Positions 25,327 to 36,589 of a stretch of 64,000 bases of DNA are shown piece after piece. Within the stretch, counting starts at the first letter, position 1; each line of letters opens with the position of its first letter. A model generated the notes under the pieces. That model saw only the letters and a list, made by a program, of their open reading frames with translations. It did no database searches and had not been told where the DNA came from. Source of the stretch: Steinernema hermaphroditum (lineage: Eukaryota > Nematoda > Chromadorea > Rhabditida > Steinernematidae). The stretch lies in assembly GCA_030435675.1 (NCBI GenBank), contig CM059625.1:6510001-6574000 (forward strand). Reading direction: 5' to 3'. The position numbers and the translations under genes were made by a program.

Positions 25327-25577
25327 ATGAAGGGCGTGTTCCTCCTTCTTTTGTTTTTATTCATCCTTACCGTATCGGCTGAAACGGAATTCCTTCTAAA
25401 CGAAGGAATGCGAGGACAAATGTTCCAAACACGGTAACTCAGGATTGATGCTGATGGCAAATCCGTCTGTTTAGCAGTCGCGTCCGAAGACAGTGGATGA
25501 ACGCTGCGGCTGGATGGACAGGATGGCGTTGTTCAGGATTTAATGGACTATTTCTGGACTGTGTTGGCAGAAAATAA
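25327..25577 (+). CDS. Secreted two-cysteine peptide precursor, member 1
   Basis: Two exons, 25327-25433 and 25475-25577, about 69 aa. A signal peptide (MKGVFLLLLFLFILTVSA) is followed by a short pro-region, a basic site (RSRVRR), and a mature peptide ending in WTGWRCSGFNGLFLDCVGRK. That ending is nearly identical in pattern to the gene at 26914: WTGWRC, one residue, G, one residue, NG, a hydrophobic residue, FLDC, one residue, GR. Two cysteines with nine residues between them probably form one disulphide loop. I recognise no named family. The design (signal, pro-region, RxxR, short mature peptide, intron just before the cleavage site) suits a secreted antimicrobial or signalling peptide. Confidence 0.75.
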
Positions 25578-26256
25578 CCGAATAATACTTAGTTTTAATA
25601 TGATTTAAATTTATTTGGACGCAACGGGCTAAGCATAAAGTTTATTTGGCAAAGGTGAGGGGAGTAACTCTCCAAGGAGTCCGCACTGCAACTGCTTTTC
25701 GAAAAAACAATATCTGTCAATCACAGGGTATCAGCTGCTCACGTCAGGAATAACCAGGAAACCTCAACTGAAAGGAAACCAAATGTCATCCCTTTTGAAT
25801 TGTCAAATGTCGTTTTTTGTTTTCAATATCAGTTTACAAAAGTGGAAATGGTTTCCATTTCATAAACTGTCAAATTGGGCGGATCGGATTGTTCACTCGC
25901 TCTCTCTGAGGTGTGCTGAATGAATTCAGTGAGCTAGGATTCCGCCTCTCCGATGCCCACGCATACTGAGGTCGCATACTCCAGCCGATGTTAGAAGAAG
26001 ATCAACGTCAACGGGGTGATTTTCTCTTTCTTGTACATATATGACACGTCTCTCAGGTGTAAGGCTTTGGTACAAAAAGATAACCAGAAAAAAGCAGAAT
26101 AAACCAATTCATGAAACATAACGACCGAATACGGTGAACCTATATGGACGACCTCGCGTAAGATGAGCAGATGAAATGAAGACCTTACCAGACCGCTGTC
26201 ATATTGTGAACGTTACGTTCATTGTGAACTGAGATAGCTAATAAATGTAAAACAGA
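25578..26256. other. Intergenic with repeat
   Basis: Bases 25985-26085 resemble the repeat at 4195-4300 (AGAAGAAGATCAACGT and following). No gene seen. Confidence 0.45.
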
Positions 26257-26466
26257 ATGAACAGAAACAGTGTTACATATAGAAAGTTCATTTCCGTTAG
26301 TGAAGTGTTGGAATTGTGCAAAAACGCATCAAAGGGCATGTTGCGTACTTCTACCTCTGACTCCGGTTCCGCGAACGTGTTTACTAGCGTAACGACTCGA
26401 ACGCAACAAAAACGTTTGACAGATAGCGACGATTTAGATGTTGATAACATTCCGGAAGAAGCATAA
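26257..26466 (+). CDS. Possible small ORF, 69 aa
   Basis: A single open frame, Ser/Thr-rich with an acidic tail (DSDDLDVDNIPEEA). No signal peptide, domain or relative recognised. It might be a fragment of an exon or a chance frame; it is listed because its composition is less random than its surroundings. Confidence 0.2.
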   Translation: MNRNSVTYRKFISVSEVLELCKNASKGMLRTSTSDSGSANVFTSVTTRTQQKRLTDSDDLDVDNIPEEA

Positions 26467-26913
26467 GTCTCGTTATTTCGTTATTTCAGCGTCTGATTTT
26501 CAATCTTGGAACGCTAACTTTTCAAATTCAGCCGTTGAACGACGGTAATTAAATGAGTTAAGCGATGCGGAAGACGAGAGCGTGAGCAGATTTGCACGAA
26601 AAGATGACGGTTGTTGCGAGATTCTAGTGTTGTATTTTGTGATTTTCTTTTGTGCACAAACGTCATTCTCATCAACGAACATGAGCATAATTCGAGAACA
26701 CCGTCTGTGTGACGCAAGGAGAATCTTCTTATAGTTCGTAGCGATCAGGTGGACGACACTGGGAAGGAGGCGGTGTCAATTTTGTAAGAAGTCAGAGACT
26801 AAACGAGCACAGTTTAATTCGATGATGCACACAACGAGAAGCGCATATAAGCCGGGTTTCGGCGATTTTTCGCAGCACCCCTCACTTCCGAGTTGCATCC
26901 ACATCACTTCATT

Positions 26914-27188
26914 ATGAAACTTCTTGCTCTGACCATCTTCTTCCTCGTTGCATTCAGCCTTGTGGAGTCCGCTCTGAATGTCCGCTCCGTTTCAAGGGCG
27001 TAAGTTACCATATCCTCCTTATTTTGCATTTACAAATCAACTCCAGTGACCGAGTCAAGCGCGACTGGTTGAGCGATATCATGTTCCGTGGATATCAGGA
27101 TGCCTACGAACCCAGAATGCCGAATTACTGGACCGGATGGAGATGCCATGGAACGAACGGAATCTTCCTTGACTGCGCTGGAAGATAA
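26914..27188 (+). CDS. Secreted two-cysteine peptide precursor, member 2
   Basis: Two exons, 26914-26999 and 27047-27188, about 75 aa. A signal peptide (MKLLALTIFFLVAFSLVESA), a short pro-region, an RVKR furin-type site, then a mature part ending in WTGWRCHGTNGIFLDCAGR. It is a paralogue of the gene 1.3 kb upstream, with the same exon layout and the same terminal two-cysteine motif, but a longer insert (DIMFRGYQDAYEPRMPNY) between the cleavage site and the motif. A TATA-like GCATATAAG lies about 70 bp upstream and AAATAAATG follows the stop. Function unknown; a secreted effector or signalling peptide is inferred. Confidence 0.8.
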
Positions 27189-27739
27189 TCACAAATGTCC
27201 ACCCGTGCTCATGGTCTCACTCTATCTGTACAGATGACTGACGAATCCGAAATAAATGTATTTTCCGAATTGTAACTTGTGTGAAAGCAAATTTTATTCT
27301 ACGGAAGTATCTTTCAGCCTGTGTAGCACGCCACCGTGGTCTTGTACAAGTGTGCGCGTGAGCACTTGCTATCTTTTGAACACCTCGTTTAGAAGATGCG
27401 GCATACAACAAGGATAAGAAAAGACTCAACTAGCAATATAAGAATTCAGATTAAGTGCAGGAACATTGCATTTCATTGGTCTCCCCTCTTTCAACCGCAC
27501 GTACTTAAATGTTGTGTTAATCGACCATCGCAACACCTCCATGTGTGACTTTTTAAAGGTTGCATGGTACATTCTGGCGATTTATGTCCTCCAAGGTATG
27601 GACGTACTCTGCGATGATCAAATAAAACTTATCATATCGTTCTAGCTTTGAAATGAAAAGTCATATTTGGTATATTTCGCACCGTGACCGTACCAGATAT
27701 GTTCCTCAGAAACATTGGCACATAACTGGTCACTATGTA
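27189..27739. other. Intergenic
   Basis: 3' region of the peptide gene, then sequence without recognisable content. Confidence 0.4.
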
Positions 27740-28377
27740 TTAGGTTGATGCATTGAAAATGAGCCATTTGGTAAACATCCTTTAATTTCGCCATGTGTAC
27801 CCATAGGGCGTAATTGATAGGCGCGTTGTTTAGTACAGCGAACTCTCACTCCACTTTATGATTCGCCGCTTGTCCACTGCATTCCTCTTGCTGTTGCAGG
27901 TCTATTCTGTCTTGACGGTCATTTTTTGGCACCTCGAGATGGCGAAATGCTAAGTCATGTGCGGGCTTCCTATGGTATTAATTGTGTTATGGACGCTGAC
28001 TGCTTTTAATCACGTACATCCTTGGGTCTAACCTACTGAACGCACCTATCGATGTGTTCGTCATATATCAGAAAGTGACGCAGTCTAAAAAATATGGCCT
28101 TCTCGGATCACCATGTTCTGTTAACTCCAACGTTTCCAATTGGTTGAGTATTATAACAGGCAACAAAGGTATGCATTAGGTAGCTATCACTCACAGCTAC
28201 CATGCCCACATACTGACTCCACGAGCTCATTTCAACTTTAATGAAACAAAGGCCACAAGTGGAAAAAATGACCCTTAGATTCCCAATGCTAACGGCGAAT
28301 ACCTTGATTAGATTGTGTGCCTTTTTGATAATAAATATCTACTTTCAAAAAGGCTCATTTATTATGCATCAACCCAA
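27740..28377. mobile_element. Mariner-type MITE, copy 2
   Basis: Imperfect terminal inverted repeats (TTAGGTTGATGCATTGAAAA at the left, complement ending CATCAACCCAA at the right) with TA on both sides. The interior is similar to copies 1 and 3, including TAGCTATCACTCACAGCTAC. No transposase. Confidence 0.85.
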
Positions 28378-31300
28378 TAGTTTCGTCGGGTGAAGCTTCT
28401 TTTTCGAGGAACATGAACCTTTGTGAAATCAAAAGTCATATTGTACCTTTGTTATCGGACAATTACTTTATCTTGGACTCTACAGTTTTGTCTTCACTTC
28501 TTTACAAAGGACAACAAAATATGTGAACTTATATACTATTTGTAAGGAATCCACCTTATCAGACGACGTTCGAAACACGTTTGAATCACACCAACAGGTT
28601 TGAGACTCGCATAATCATAATTTATGCCAGTCGGACGTTTAAACGATCTTCGCTCTAGATGATGCAACCTGTTTAACTTAGAACTGCACACCGACAATTG
28701 TACTAGGTGCTATTTTCTATCTTCCCGTTGAACCAGTGCATTTTTCTTGCACTAAACCTATACTTTTACATGTACTAAATACACAGAACCGTAAACACGA
28801 ATGAATAAACATTTCGTGAAATTGCACCAAAAACAGTCTAACGTCTACCCCTTGCGAAGTTTATTGATTTATTTATTTATTTACTTCCTTAATGATCAGC
28901 GGTAATATGTTCACTAGCACCTTCTTCGCTTACATCGCGAACCCAAAAAGAATTGTTAAGTGGAAGTCTTTAAGTGTTCCAGCGAGGAAACAAAGACAAA
29001 TACTAACTTCGTGAAGAAGGTGTGTAGCTTCAATTACCCCGTAATTGCCGATCGGCGTCAATGAAGATGACCTGTTTCAGGTGTTCCTCGTTTAATCGCA
29101 ACTTCTTCTACCATTTACAGGACTGCACTTAACGCTTCATTGAGTCTTTGTCGTTTGCCTTTACTCACTTCCGCATTGAACACAGAACTAATGTGCAACG
29201 TGTAAAGAGGAAAACATCAAGCTCGAAAACTACTGTCGCTTCGATCAAGTCAAGCAATACTTGAGTTCTTGGAATGGTTCAAGAAAGCCTTTGACATTCA
29301 CAGCCCTGGCCATGGCCCATCAAACTTTAGTTGTTATAGTGTCTATCCAGTACCTAGATAACACGATGTACCGATCGAAGATTTACAGAATCGTTCGGAA
29401 GGGAACTTAAGAACAAACCGAATTACCTTTAGCAAGGAATACGGTGGTGAAAGTCGCAGCTCCACGACGCTCAGGGATTAGGATACATTTGCACTAAAAA
29501 CGGTCAGAGAAGGATCACAAAGGCATTCGCAAAGCCCAAAATATTACCGCACAATGTTTATTTGTTGAGTGACTAGCACTCGGATGGTTTTATTCGCTCT
29601 TCACTTGTCAATGAAGCTCATTTTCCGTGGAATACTACTTTGGCGGCTTCCTCACAGCGTCCTTTTGTGATTTTTTAAAAGATAAATTACTGAGCAGATC
29701 AGTGAATTTAAAGCAACAGTGCTGTCAACTATTTTTGTACGAATGGCATCAGAGACCTATCGATTCGTTCCTATGCCATCTCAGGACCGGCGGATTCGCA
29801 CGTACACATCTATGACTTTATCTGATACGTCCCATGTGACGGGTCAAAACGTGACATTCCTGACGATCGAACATCAGTGAACGCTCGACTACAAAGATGA
29901 CCAGTCGTGACTTAGCACTAAACATCTATGTTGTTTTCTCTTTGAAAATTTGCTTTACGGAACTGTCTTCTCGAGTTATTACCAGCTTCATGACCCTATT
30001 TACTTAAATTTGTCATAAAAGTCTGCGTGGAAACGATTGATAAAAAGACTTTAAAAAGGATATGAAACACAATGCTTTTTCTCTCGGTTATATCATGTTT
30101 CACACTCGTGTGCTGGCTTTTGGACCCCTTAAAGGAAACATTACTAAAAAATAGCGATTTTACTTGACCACCAAACAGAAAACGATGACCGTCGTGATAG
30201 AAATTTTAGAATATTACCTTTCAGCTACTCTGCAAAATCAATGCAATTTGAGCTTTTTGTGTATTGATCCGCAAATCCAAAAATACATTAATGCACTTCC
30301 TGCTTGCACCTTCAATAATGTGTTCTCTCGGTCTGCCGCCTATCACACATAATGCGCTTTCCATTTCCGCAGGTGTGCGTGGTATATCAATTCTAGCGCA
30401 TGCCGGACTTCTCAAGGTTCTCCTGACCTATCACACTATTCCATCTCGACCAACATGTCGCGATAAGTGATATTAATTACTTTATGTAGAGCGTAAGAAG
30501 CGTTCAAAACTGTCCTAAAAACCTAAATTCCGCATCATAGTAAATTCGGCCGTAATGTCAGCCGTCGAGAAAAATGAATATTCGCTCGAGGCGCGACGTT
30601 CTCGCTCTCTCGCTCGCTCGGTTAGTCCGCTTATACGTTGTTCTTTTTAAGCATAAACTATGTTATTCTAACGTCCATTTCTTCGCGGAAGTGAAGCGTG
30701 AGTCCGGAGAATGTTGAAAACCATGAAATTTGACTCCTTTCGTTAGACGCCATTTTTGTTTAACATGCGATGTCTGCTCACTGAGACTCTTTGGCGATGA
30801 CTGTGTAGCGTGTGTTTTCCAACAAACTGTATTAGCATGTGATCGTAACATAATCGGTACAGCCTTCGACGGAAGTGCTGGATAAGGGCTATTGTCATAA
30901 AACAAAAAAGAAAGTTGAGTTAGTAGATGATGATGAATGATGCAAAATTTGAATCAGTTTGCACTGCGCTGACATGACAAGAAGTATGAGAGCAGTTTTT
31001 GAGTGGTCGGCGGCTTCATCTTGAACTACGATTTCAGCAAATCCGAGCCTTAAAGCCTTAAATTTTCGAGCTCTAAATAGAACATGAACAAGCCTTTTGG
31101 ATTCGATCGGGATTACTGTGGCAAACCCTTATTGGAAAAAGTGGCAACTGCTGTCAAATTGTGAATCTTGGAAGCGCAAATATCTATATTCAACGCCAGC
31201 TCCTATGTAGCCCCGTAGAAAGTGGTCTCTTATTCCATATTCCGGCTGTCTCAGATCTGTGAATTGTGCAGCTGCGTTGCCTGCGTAATCTTACATCCAA

Positions 31301-31955
31301 TCCAATCGGTTTAAACGTTTCACATGCGGCGTGTTAATTGCGTCATTCATGGCCACGAAAACAAAATTTCTTCTGAACCCAATGCTAAGAATATCTTCTT
31401 TTCCATACAAATCGTGTATTCTAGCAAAAATTCCGTAAGTGAAGCGTGAACCCTCATTTCCAATTCTAGCGTGAGCAAGCCCTCAAACCCCACAAGCGCT
31501 GCGGCGTTACTCCGCCTAACCTTTCCATAACCGCATGCACGTTTTATTAAATTCTCATCTATTAGCACTTACAGTGTCAGCTCCAATTGGATTAGAATCG
31601 CACTAAATGGACTTTGCCATTGGGCGCGCAAGCTGAACGTTTGTTTACCGAGCGATCGTTTCGCGACTATTTATGTCAAAGGTGACGTTTTTGCATTTCG
31701 CCTTCACAGGTTGTTTTTCAGCGATCCACCGGGAAAACATTTTATTTTCACTGATTAGTCGAATGACAATTAATTGGTCCATGGAGTAGTTAATATCCAT
31801 GACAACATGCACTGAAATTGTTGAGCTTCGACGAAAGTGAGAGCGTAATGTTTCCCTTTGCCACAGCTTCTCCAGAAAACGACAGGTGCGTTCTCTTATT
31901 GCTCCGCGCCCACTTCTCACTCTTTCCTCAGGTAACTCCAGCGAACGACGTACCG
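28378..31955. other. Gene-poor stretch
   Basis: No gene supported. Contains an ATTTATTTATTT run near 28868, a CGCTCTCTCGCTCGCTCGG patch near 30601, and scattered 60-90 codon frames without splice or domain support. Bases about 31900-31932 (TTTCCTCAG) are the probable trans-splice or splice acceptor for the next gene. Confidence 0.4.
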
Positions 31956-32282
31956 ATGAGCGGCCAACGAATGCTCACCATCTACGCGATTACGGAGGAC
32001 GGCGTGCCCCTTCTCACCGACTACTGTGACCCAGAAGTGTCCATGAATCTTGTCATGATCCAGCTGGAGGACGGCTACGCCGGCCGCTACTTTCTCATCT
32101 CGCCCACCTACCCCTTCGGTAGCATCCTGAACACCTACGCCGGCATGGAGGGCCAACCGCGGTCGCTTCTCGAGTTCGTCTACAACGGCAACATCGTCAA
32201 CGAGCACGACACCTTCTTCTCACTGCAGATGGACTACGGTGCCCGCGTAAAGGTGATGTGCAAGACCGAAACCCGAAAGTGA
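31956..32282 (+). CDS. Small SUMO-like (ubiquitin-fold) protein
   Basis: A single exon of 108 aa, starting 24 bases after an acceptor-like TCTTTCCTCAG. The second half fits the SUMO/Rad60-SLD pattern: LLEFVYNGNIVNEHDTFFSL, then QMDYGARVKVMCK, to be compared with SUMO's F-x-x-G-x-x-I-x-x-x-D-T-x-x-x-L-x-M-x-x-x-x-x-I-x-V. It lacks the C-terminal Gly-Gly needed for conjugation (it ends CKTETRK), and the N-terminal half does not match SUMO well. The coding segment is noticeably GC-rich and C-ending in codon choice compared with its surroundings, which may indicate high expression. AATAAA follows at about 32418. Fold assignment is inference from the motif. Confidence 0.65.
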   Translation: MSGQRMLTIYAITEDGVPLLTDYCDPEVSMNLVMIQLEDGYAGRYFLISPTYPFGSILNTYAGMEGQPRSLLEFVYNGNIVNEHDTFFSLQMDYGARVKVMCKTETRK

Positions 32283-34042
32283 ATGACATTGTCTCCCTTT
32301 GCTCTCTCATCTCAACAGAACCCCGATTCTCGTGATTTGTATCCTTATGAGTGCATGTCTGTAGTTCTCAACCCAATTTCTCATCGGTCAGTGCATATAT
32401 TGACTTTCCACTTGTAAATAAACACATTTTAAATGAGCATAAAAACATCACCTTACCCTCCATTGTGCGTCCTTCATAAACATTTGATATCCATGGCAAC
32501 AAAAGGCACTTAAATCAAGCGAAACCTTCGGAGGACGATCATCAGCTAATGAAGCGTACGTGTGCTTGTGAAAAAATGGCGCGAACGATATGAATTAATC
32601 AGATATTCCAGGGCTCTCACCTCCTGTTGGAGCGAGTGATTATTTATTAACCACTTCGTGGAAAGACATACGCAGATTTGATCCTATGAGTCCGTCCGTA
32701 AGTGGTCAAGTAAAGAGTTCAGGAATAATTTTGTTGTGATTTCAATCTTAATTTCAAGATTTCAATTTAAATAATGATCAGAAACCCACAGTTTGAAGCA
32801 TGGATGAAAGTTATAGGTTTCTTCAAATGTGGGAGTTGTATGGTAAGATAATTTTAAAAGATCATTTCACAATTTTCTGAAAAAGTCAACAATGGAAGAG
32901 AGCAGAATTATTCATTCTTCACACAGTTTAATACGAGTTTATATTCTTGCGCATAGGGCAGCAAGAGAGATATTTCGCACAACATTTCACATTTCAAGAC
33001 ATTGACACTAAGGCTCCCCGGTGTTCCGTGCCTTCTGAGAGCCGGGGCGATCATTGCTGCTGGATTCGAGGAACAACACAGGTTAAAGAGTCTCTGGTGT
33101 CGCGTGCGGTTGGTCAGACAGCAAGCCCTGTGGCACTTGCGACTGACTTCTGACTTCCAGAAGGAATTGGGACACCCGGCCACAGAGTGGAGGTCACCAG
33201 CAATGCGACCAATAGAAGGATCGAGGATAGAGAGTTGACATCGTGAGCTTAGGAGCTCAATGCTAGTACAAAGAAAAGCTACAAAAAACATACTGCTTTT
33301 GTCATGATCAGAACCCATTCGCCCTTAAGCTTCTCCTGGCGGAGCAAATAATTCTTTCGAACCTGACCTCTTTGAGGCTAGGTGAAGCCACTCACAACTG
33401 TTCAGTTGGTTTTGCACATGGAAGGACATGGTGAGGACAGATCATGCATGCTTTTGGCAGACAATCTAGACAGCTCCTTCGCCCTATAGTTAGCAGGTAG
33501 CGTTGTCTTGCTGTGATATTCGTGTGTGGATCGAGTAAGGGACTGCTCGTGTACCCCTGTGTCGGCCCTTATAACAGTGCAAATAAAATTCGCATTGATA
33601 TGCACTGCTTTTCGAATTATCGACAAGCCTTATTTAGTGTGAGCTAAATCGGTGGAGGCTTGTGAAAAGGGTCTTGCAAAACAGGCTCGTCTTACTCATC
33701 TTTTTAACCACAATTGTTGTAACTTTTCGCTATTCCCGGTTCACAGTAGCCACTACATATAACGTAAATGACGCAACATCACATTTCTCAAAAAAAGTAA
33801 TTCACTGTGGTTTGTTGCAAATCAATCATAACTCTACTTCTTAGAAAGTTTCTATTACCCACATTAGAGATGAACGCCGTCAAAAGGGAAAGAATTAATT
33901 CACAAAAACAACACGTCACAGTTACAGAATGCAGAACGACCTGTTTTCTAAGGTAACGTCCCACGCGCCTATTGCATTGTTGCCTACCCCTTTTTTCCTA
34001 GTTCAGTCTTCTTTCAGCTCGGCAGGTTGTGGTTGTTGTTTA
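32283..34042. other. Intergenic, repeat-derived
   Basis: 33095-33190 resembles 19610-19700, and 33458-33570 resembles 21595-21720. Overlapping frames at 32908-33318 fall in these repeats and are not credible genes. Confidence 0.5.
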
Positions 34043-34402
34043 ATGTGGTTCTTGTGTAGAATCGATATATCATGGTTCATTATGTTAGGTCTGCTTATCT
34101 TCAAATGCAAATGAAACTGTTCGTGTTCTTGTTTAGTTATTACTGGAACGTCGTTCGGCGAAGCGCTATATATGGATCCACTTCCTAGCCCTACCTGGAA
34201 CTACAACACAGAATTAAAAATGGAAATATTTCGTAGCAGAGCCCGCAGACAAATTTGGCCGTATTATCAAGTGGCGAATCCAGCATGTGTGGGCATATTT
34301 GGGTTTAATGTGAGCTGCCCAGACATTGCTAATGTCTTCTTTCTATTTTAGGCGAGAAAATGGTGTGTGGACTATTCTGTTCCGGGATACCCGGCGGCGT
34401 AG
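34043..34402 (+). CDS. Secreted two-cysteine peptide precursor, possible third type
   Basis: Proposed exons 34043-34088, 34137-34309 and 34352-34402 (about 89 aa, phases agree). A hydrophobic start (MWFLCRIDISWFIML and then VITGTSFG) resembles a signal peptide. A pro-region is followed by the basic site RSRARR and a mature part QIWPYYQVANPACVGIFGFN, then ARKWCVDYSVPGYPAA. It shares the design of the peptides at 25.3 and 26.9 kb (basic site, aromatic run, two cysteines) but the cysteine spacing and flanks differ, so it is at most a distant relative. The first exon is the weakest part. Confidence 0.5.
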
Positions 34403-35290
34403 CTGCTGTGGTTTACATTCCTGACTTGTCGTCTCTGTGAGGTTCTGACTTTATAATTCACTGAGACTAATAAAAAAATTTATAATGTGAATTTCCCAAC
34501 GGCTTTCATCAGCTTCTCATTCCAAGTGCATCAACACGCAAATCTCGAAAGTGTCTTTTAGACTAAAGCAATGGTCGTGTACATCGGCATCCATTTACCT
34601 CGTTTCGCTACCATCGCTCACATTTTAAATTAAATCTGCCGCTTCCGTCGCATTTGGACCTCGACTGAAGGCTAAGAGAAGCACATGCCGGGTATGGCGC
34701 ATTTTACCTCCTGGAAACTGCATCTGAATATCTTGAAATTCAGACACAGTATGGCTATAAAATAAGAAGTGTTAACGCACTATGTAGAGTAGAGATAGCT
34801 CTTTCAAATGCAATCCGCAACACAATAACAAAAAATACAGAAAAATCTCAGATTAAAAAAACGGCAGGAACTTATTAACCAACCCGATATTTTGTGCGTT
34901 ACATCGTAATCAGAAAACAGCGCGATCATTTCAAGCCCTTGGTTTGGCTTAGAATAAGGGGTTTAGAGCTGAATAGCAACGTCCTGTTCTGGAGGGTAAT
35001 GAAAAATGTTCGTGGCTGTCCTGACTTCGAGCAACAAATGCAAAAGTCTTAAATTAGACTTTATAATCCTTGGAAGTACGGACGAGCTCAAGCTCATTTC
35101 CCTTGTCTCCAATATGCTCCCAGAGTACCTCAAAGAGAGCAAATTGATTCTAAAGATTAAATGCGTACAAATCGAACTTAAAAAATTTCAGTGCACAGCG
35201 AAGCCATTTACGTTTTCTGTGAGATTTATTGGTTGTAAATGCAAACGACAAATACATATTTTTTGGGTAAAAACGGTTCTATTGAATAAG
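34403..35290. other. Intergenic
   Basis: Nothing recognised. Confidence 0.4.
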
Positions 35291-35552
35291 TCATCCCCAG
35301 AATCCAAACGGACCCCAGAAAGGCCAGAATCCTACGCTCCACCATTCGTACCAACGTTTCTGGCGATTCGCGACGTTCCTGAAATATTTCTATATGTACT
35401 CATACGAAGAAAAAAGCGACAGACGTTGCATTGCTTTTTAAACTTCCGATGCTTCCATCGCCTTCCACAGTCTCATGACGAGCTGAGATGGGGACCAAGA
35501 GACCGTCTCCGATTAGAAGCGCAAATATAAGAACGACGATTACGAAACGCAT
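35291..35552 (-). CDS. Trp/Gly-rich secreted peptide precursor, copy A
   Basis: Two exons, 35552-35425 and 35378-35291, about 71 aa. A signal peptide (MRFVIVVLIFALLIGDGLLV), a short acidic pro-region, an NRQKR cleavage site, then a Trp/Phe/Gly-rich mature peptide RWYEWWSVGFWPFWGPFGFW ending in G. Its first exon has exactly the same length (128 bp) as that of the neighbour at 36303-36589, which supports an otherwise weak donor (GTCTGT). A terminal FWG glycine could serve for amidation. The type resembles epidermal antimicrobial or neuropeptide-like peptides of nematodes; activity is inferred. Confidence 0.75.
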
Positions 35553-36302
35553 TTCGAAAGACGATTAACCATCTCTCTTGTAAGGCTAACATTTATACTC
35601 CTCTTGTATCCAGGAATAACAACTTGTTCGATGAGATAAGAAGTTCAGCGAAATTTTCCAAAAATAACCTTTTAAACGACCATTGGGGAAGTGTGGTTTT
35701 TGTTTTCAACAAAGAAATCGTTATATAGACGGTTGTATTGACATAACTTGTTGGTCAGCGATCATCACGGGTTGGAAGAAGTCACGAGAATCGCTATGTA
35801 CTTAACTGCGAAATAGGATCTGTTTTGCAAAATGTAAAAATGCAGCTCATTTAAAAAAAAAAAAAGCTGTTTAAAAAACGGCGCTTTTTGTTATCGCTTT
35901 ATCATATCCACATTTTTATGTATTGCCCACTCCTTTAGTTCGACGAATTTAAATCACCAAAGAAAGCGCAAGTAATAGTAATCTTTTTTGTTCCGAAAGA
36001 CCATTTATCGAAAAGTTTACCACAGTGGGTGGTCGACCCGACCGATCGGGACACAAGTAAACGACTGCGAAAGTAGTTCAGATAACTTAAAAACGAATCT
36101 TTGTTGTCACGGTCCAGTCGTAGACAAAACGATTCCATTACTCCTCAGTGTTTCATGCGTATAGATGATTAATACTTTGCTGGCATAGACGCTTTGTGTT
36201 CACCAAAGAGTTTATTCCAAATTTACAAAATCAAACATTGTAATATACCAGAGGAGTGCTAAACGTGTGCATTTCATGCGAACAATAGCGAGAAATAAGA
36301 TT
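35553..36302. other. Intergenic between the two Trp-rich peptide genes
   Basis: A poly-A run near 35851 and no gene. Confidence 0.4.
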
Positions 36303-36589
36303 TCATCCCCAGAATCCAAACGGCCCACCCCAGCCCCAGCCCCATCCCCAAGGCCGGAAGCCCCAGCCGAACGGGCCTCCCCACCACGGACGCCACCAAC
36401 GCTTCTGTCGAGTACTAAAACCAATTAGTTTAGAGAAACTGTGAAACAGTGTTATTCTTACGCCCGATCATTCACTAGAAATTCATCGTTGTTTCCATTG
36501 AGGGCTTGTTCCTGCCGCAAGTGCTGAGGTGCCGAGATGACGGCTTCAATAATAACAAGAACAATCAAAAAGGCAATAACAAAACGCAT
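36303..36589 (-). CDS. Trp/Gly-rich secreted peptide precursor, copy B
   Basis: Two exons, 36589-36462 and 36414-36303, about 79 aa. A signal peptide (MRFVIAFLIVLVIIEAVISA), a Gln/Asn-rich acidic pro-region, a TRQKR site, then a mature peptide made almost wholly of Trp, Gly, Phe, Pro and Arg (RWWRPWWGGPFGWGFRPWGW and on to GGPFGFWG). It is a tandem paralogue of copy A about 0.75 kb away on the same strand, with identical exon 1 length, intron position, cleavage site and C-terminal PFGFWG. A membrane-active antimicrobial or a processed neuropeptide-like peptide is the likely class. Confidence 0.8.

Noticed and set aside
32908..33318. 136-codon minus-strand frame and overlapping plus-strand frames
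   Set aside because: They fall in dispersed repeats, and both strands are open in several frames.
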